Source: Dipteronia dyeriana (taxonomy: Eukaryota > Streptophyta > Magnoliopsida > Sapindales > Sapindaceae). Taken from it: 64,000 bases of DNA. The translations under genes and the position numbers were made by a program. The notes beneath the pieces are model-generated. The model saw only the letters and a program-made list of their open reading frames with translations, searched no databases and was not told where the DNA came from. Location of the stretch: positions 44,892,203 through 44,956,202 of the forward strand of contig CM065297.1 of NCBI GenBank assembly GCA_032871835.1, in the 5' to 3' direction. Shown piece after piece: positions 59,813 to 64,000 of the stretch (the first letter of the stretch is position 1; every line of letters begins with the position of its first letter).

Positions 59813-60551
59813 TGTTAGCAAAAGACAAGAGTCGGGGGTGCCACATCACCAAAAACTCAACCCAAGTTGACCAAAGAAAATTCGTCAAACCTCCCGACCA
59901 AGATAATGCAAATGATCGGGTCGAAAGGTCTGCAGGGTTGTCAAGATGATCGGGGCTAAGGTTATGATCGGGGTACAACCACTGATCGGGGGAAATGAAT
60001 TTGGTCAGGTGTAATAGGTGGTCGGTTGGGTGACACGTGGACAACACTCGGGTTCAATGAAGTTATGACTCAAATTTGTAGAGAATGAACCCTACTTAAA
60101 TAAGGTGTCTAGATGCATATTTGGAAAATGAGGTAAATTTCCTTTTAGATATCAAAGTCCAGATCATTAAGAAGTCCAATACAATCAACGTAAAACAAGG
60201 AAGAAAGATAACACAACTTCAATAAGTTAGAGTTTTGGTAAATACAAGAACTTTCCTTACTTGTATACCAAGAATTATGGTTCTACCCATGTATAAATAG
60301 ACCCTAATGGTACCCATAAAAAGGTTAAGGTCAATCAAGCTTATAAGAGGGCAAGCGAGATTGTGCATGTAATTTTTATCAACTTAGTGGATTTTTCTCA
60401 CCGTCGTCGGCAACCGTGGATATTTCCCCACCTTAGGGTTTTACTTTGTAAAATCCTGTGTTTTTCCTGCTTTTTATTTATTTTGGTTTATAGTTCGATT
60501 GTTTATTCATATTACATGTTTGACGAGTGATTAATCCAAAAATCCATGTCA
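59813..60551 (+). repeat. Probable Tat 5' LTR (copy 2)
   Basis: Counterpart of 26561..27299, with the TATA-like motif at 60292..60300. Confidence 0.45.
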
Positions 60552-60617
60552 ATGAAGGAGGGGGTGAACCTTCATTTGAATTAAGTTTAACTAATTAGTT
60601 CTAGGAAAAACAACATC

Positions 60618-62133
60618 ATGGCCACCAGTAGAGACAAAATTTTATCTCCGTGTAACACCGACACCTCACGTAGGCCCAACGTCCCCAACCCTGTTGATGT
60701 CAATGTCACTGAAGAGGATCCATCCTCAAGAACCCCACCACCAACCAGACCTGATATTGTTACATCTACAGATGTGACCGTTAGTATTCCCCCATAAGCA
60801 TTCCGGTAAATTCAAAAATCCTTGTGGAAAGTTACTGATGATGCCGCTAGACAGGGAATCAGTATAACAACCACTGCCAACCTAAGTTTGCCATACTAGC
60901 TCTCTACGCCGATTGTGGCCCAGGATCCCAAGATACGCTTTGAAATAATGGTAACTACTCTAAGAGCACCTTAGAAATCTGAAAGAGATAGGGCGAAACA
61001 TCGTGAAAAAAAGGGAACATTTGCATAGAAGAGATAATCACCAAGAAGACTGGGGAACTATGGAGCACATGGAATCCATTTCACAAAAAGATATAAGGAG
61101 GTATAATGGAGAAAAAATCCATCATGAACAGGAAGATAGGCATGATGGCCGAAGGAAAAGGTCCCGTTCAGGTTTGAGTGATGATGAAACTACCCCCAGA
61201 AGATGCAAGGAGTCAACCCTTGTGATCAAATGTGACTTGTTCGGTGCCCAGATCAATGGGTGAGTCTCTAGGGACCGATACAAACTCACCATCCATCAGA
61301 AGTTTAATGAGCGTGGGGAATTAAAAGAGGAGCAATAGGTCATTCTTAAAGGAATAGAGGCCCTCGAGCGAAGACAAAGTCAAGGGAACCCATTGATCAA
61401 CAACTCTGGAAGTCCATTTGCTGACTCTATAAAGCAATCACATTTTTTGAAAAAATTCAGGATGCCACATGTGGAACAATTCAAGACCAACACTGACCTG
61501 TATGAGCATGTAAGGAAGTATCAGAGTGTGATGACATAGTATGATTATGATGATGCTCTCTTTTGTCGGATGTTCCATAGACATTGGGAGATCAAGGATC
61601 CAGGTGGTTCGGAGGACTTTCAGCAGGATCCATTATGAACTTTGAGGAACTGATATAAGCTATCACCAAACAATTCATGGGAAACATCCAGCGAAGGAAA
61701 TCCAAATTAGCCTTGTCAACCTTGAAGCAAAGAAATGATGAGAAGCTGAAGGATTACCTAACTAGATTCTCACAAGACGTGTCTGAAGTACAGGATCCCA
61801 ATGATGATGTGGAAGTGTCAGCATTTATTAACAATCTACAACAGTGCCACTTGACCCTAAGTCTGAGACAGAAGGGGCCAACCACGTATGTGAGCATGGT
61901 AGATTATGTTGGAGGATATGCCATGGTAGAGGAAGAACAAATAGCCTATAGATGAGAGCTTATACATGAAAGTCAGCCCAAAAGCAGCCAAAAGCACAAG
62001 GATGATAACTCAAAGAATAGTGGCAAATGGGACTAGAAAGGCAGTGGGGGAAAGGGTAAGGATGGATGCAAGGATGATGAAAAAGCTGGCAAGCACTTTA
62101 GAAGGCAATTTATCAATTAGACCCTATATGTTA
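60618..62133 (+). pseudogene. Tat gag, N-terminal and central part (copy 2)
   Basis: Counterpart of 27366..28881. It is cut by a Sirevirus A 5' LTR in the same place. Confidence 0.75.
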
Positions 62134-63693
62134 TGTAAAGTCCTCATTTATTGATTGGCTTATTTCATGAACAAATCACATTTTTGGGGTATTATGTAAG
62201 GGTAGCTTAGGCTCTCAAGACCTTAAGAGGAGAAGCACCAAAGGTAAAATTCTTATGCTTACTTGCTTTGAAGAGATAGTTGCACACACTCAAAAATTCA
62301 TGCATAACTGTTATTCATATATGTTGCGTGTTTATATTTGTGTGCATTTTGGTTTAAATGACTCTTGTTGATTTATTTGCATCTTGTAATTAAAGTTTTA
62401 TGTCATGTTAGGCATTAGAAAAGATGCATTTTCATTACTCTAGAACTTGTTGATGTTGTGTGTTTGAGTGTTGAAAAAGTGGGGATTGCGCTGGTGGTAC
62501 GCTACTAAACTAGCACAGCCTCGCCAGTGCAACATTCCAGTGGAACACCGCTTGTCATGCGCCACTGAGCTACGCCACTGCACCCGTGCAAAGTTGAAAA
62601 AGTGGGCAGTGCGCTGGTGGTGCGCTACTCGACTAGTGCAACCTCACCAGCACAACATTCTAATGGATTATCGCATGTGATACCCCACTGAGCTGCGCCA
62701 CTCGTCCAGCGCCTATTGAAAATATTAGGCTGTGCGCTACTCGACCAAAGCACCTCACCAGCGCACATAGAGGAAGCTAGAACATTTTTTCCAAAATGAC
62801 CTCACTTTGTTTGGATCTCATATATATATATAACTATTTGCATTAAGGTCGTGTAAGAGTTCAGAATATCACATCTTTTCCTTAGAACACATTTAAAAGG
62901 AAAAACCCCTCCAAGAACTCATCTTTAAACACTCAAAGCATTCTCATGTGCATAAAAACTTCTTCTTGCATCATCTCAAGCCATTTAGAGTGCATCTATA
63001 GATAGTTTTGCTTCATCACATCTTGTTTGGTAAGTTTTTCACTATCTTCTTACAAGTTAAGTGTTTTGCTTGCTAAGCCATCTCTTTAATTATTTGTATG
63101 CTCTTAGAACATATTCTAGATACAAATTATAGATTGTTGTGATGACATGATTGAGTGTTGTATTGTGATAGCTTCATAGGATTGTTTGATCTATGTTTAG
63201 CTAAGCTTTTTGAACATGTCATTTAGCTTATGATATCTAGGATTGCATTAATTGTCATATCATTATCCTAGATAAGCATATAAGGTTTCCTAGCCTTGTT
63301 TGTTCTTTGAATATCATCATATATTCACATAGGACATTTTATCTCTTTATTGAGAAGTAAGACTTGTGTTGCTTCCGGGAGTAGGTAGCTTAAATCTCAA
63401 GCAAGATGGACTAGGTTCACTTATACCGGGATTAGGTTGTAATTCCTTTGCCATTAATGGATTCGAGTTTCGAGTGTGGCGCACATATCAGCCTGTGGTT
63501 TTTCCCATTTGGAGGGTTTCCACATAAATCTCAAGTGTCTTTATTATTTCCGTACTTTTTACACTTGTGATATTTTTGTAACTAGCTAGCGGCATTTTCG
63601 TCAACTTGACCTTTAATGAAAACTGGGTAAAATTGTTTAAAATCTATTCACCCCTCTTAGATTAATATTATGCACACCATAATATTTGTTTCA
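62134..63693 (+). repeat. 5' LTR of the next Sirevirus A (copy 2)
   Basis: Counterpart of 28882..30441. Its presence shows that copy 2 continues as the same nested structure. Confidence 0.93.
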
Positions 63694-63695
63694 AT

Positions 63696-63710
63696 TGGTA
63701 TCAGAGCAGG
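63696..63710 (+). promoter_or_regulatory. Primer-binding site, tRNA-iMet (copy 2)
   Basis: TGGTATCAGAGCAGG, the counterpart of 30444..30458. Confidence 0.94.
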
Positions 63711-63820
63711 TTCCTAGACACACATAGGTGATCCTTGCTCATTTTGGTATGTGTTGCATTTTGTGTGTGTGTGTTGATCATTCATACACTTGCCTTTATA
63801 TCATTCATTCATTAAACACA

Positions 63821-64000
63821 ATAAGTGGAAACGGTGGCAACGAGGGAGCTTCTAGCACTAGACCTTCGCTTCTCACCGGGTTGAATTATGCCTCTTGGAA
63901 AGGCAATATGGAGTCGTATATTTGCCAAATTCATGACAGGGCATGGATGGCGGTTGAAGATGGCTACACTCCACCCATGACGACTCCTACTGATGGAGGA
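63821..64000 (+). pseudogene. Sirevirus A gag, start only (window edge)
   Basis: Counterpart of 30569 onward; cut by the window end after about 60 codons. The ATA at the expected start position (63818..63820) is present here too. Confidence 0.85.

Larger units (their letters stand above)
33254..64000. repeat. Tandem repeat unit, copy 2 (partial, 30.7 kb seen)
   Basis: Second copy of the unit, corresponding to copy 1 positions 1 to about 30748. Differences found by eye: an A run of 7 versus 8 (8374..8380 against 41627..41634), a T run of 11 versus 10 (near 8568 and 41822), a T run of 8 versus 7 (near 16692 and 49945), A23578 versus C56830, and G24185 versus C57437. Three of the five are homopolymer length changes, the usual error type of long-read consensus. 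Confidence 0.95.

Overview
The window is transposable-element DNA from a flowering plant, most likely a dicot. Everything recognisable belongs to LTR retrotransposons of three plant lineages: Sirevirus-type Ty1/copia, Tat-type Ty3/gypsy, and a second Ty3/gypsy family with a tRNA-iMet primer site. One further LTR is unassigned. I see no host protein gene, rRNA or tRNA gene, or CRISPR array. The species cannot be named from these sequences. Abundant stop codons, deep nesting and a lack of unique sequence suggest heterochromatin.

The dominant large-scale structure is a direct tandem duplication with a period of about 33,253 bp. Positions 1..33253 (copy 1) recur from 33254 to the window end (copy 2, cut at 64000). 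Comparison by eye found five differences over about 30.7 kb: three one-base homopolymer length changes and two substitutions. Coordinates convert from copy 1 to copy 2 by adding 33253 up to about 16,690 and 33252 after it; a one-base excursion to +33254 occurs between about 8,384 and 8,570. The array runs off both window ends, so the copy number and the duplication breakpoints are not visible.

Layout of one unit (copy 1). 1..2591: 3' part of Sirevirus A (end of integrase, reverse transcriptase, RNase H). 2597..9764: a complete minus-strand Ty3/gypsy element with two LTRs of about 990 bp, PBS, PPT, gag-protease and pol, flanked by a GTATT target duplication and inserted in the 3' UTR of Sirevirus A. 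9770..12382: rest of the Sirevirus A 3' UTR and its 3' LTR. 12383..18094: right-hand part of a decayed Tat element (gag tail, protease, RT, RNase H, second RNase H, integrase, 3' UTR, possible antisense ORF relic). 18095..25440: Sirevirus B, truncated at its 5' end, with a 3' LTR. 25441..26395: probable LTR of an unidentified element. 26561..28881: Tat LTR and gag. 28882 onward: 5' LTR, PBS and gag of Sirevirus A. That element can be read complete only across the copy 1/copy 2 boundary (28882..45635).

The history is a three-level nest. The Tat element received Sirevirus A in its gag, and Sirevirus A then received the minus-strand gypsy element. LTR comparisons fit this order: the Sirevirus A LTRs differ by several percent and the gypsy LTRs by about 1.3%. 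The tandem duplication is much younger than either (about 0.02%) unless it is an assembly artefact. In a working element, Gag forms the particle, protease matures it, RT and RNase H make cDNA from the tRNA-primed transcript, and integrase inserts it. Every element here carries stops or frameshifts, so none looks autonomous, although long intact domains remain (for example 737 codons of Sirevirus A and 477 codons of gypsy integrase).
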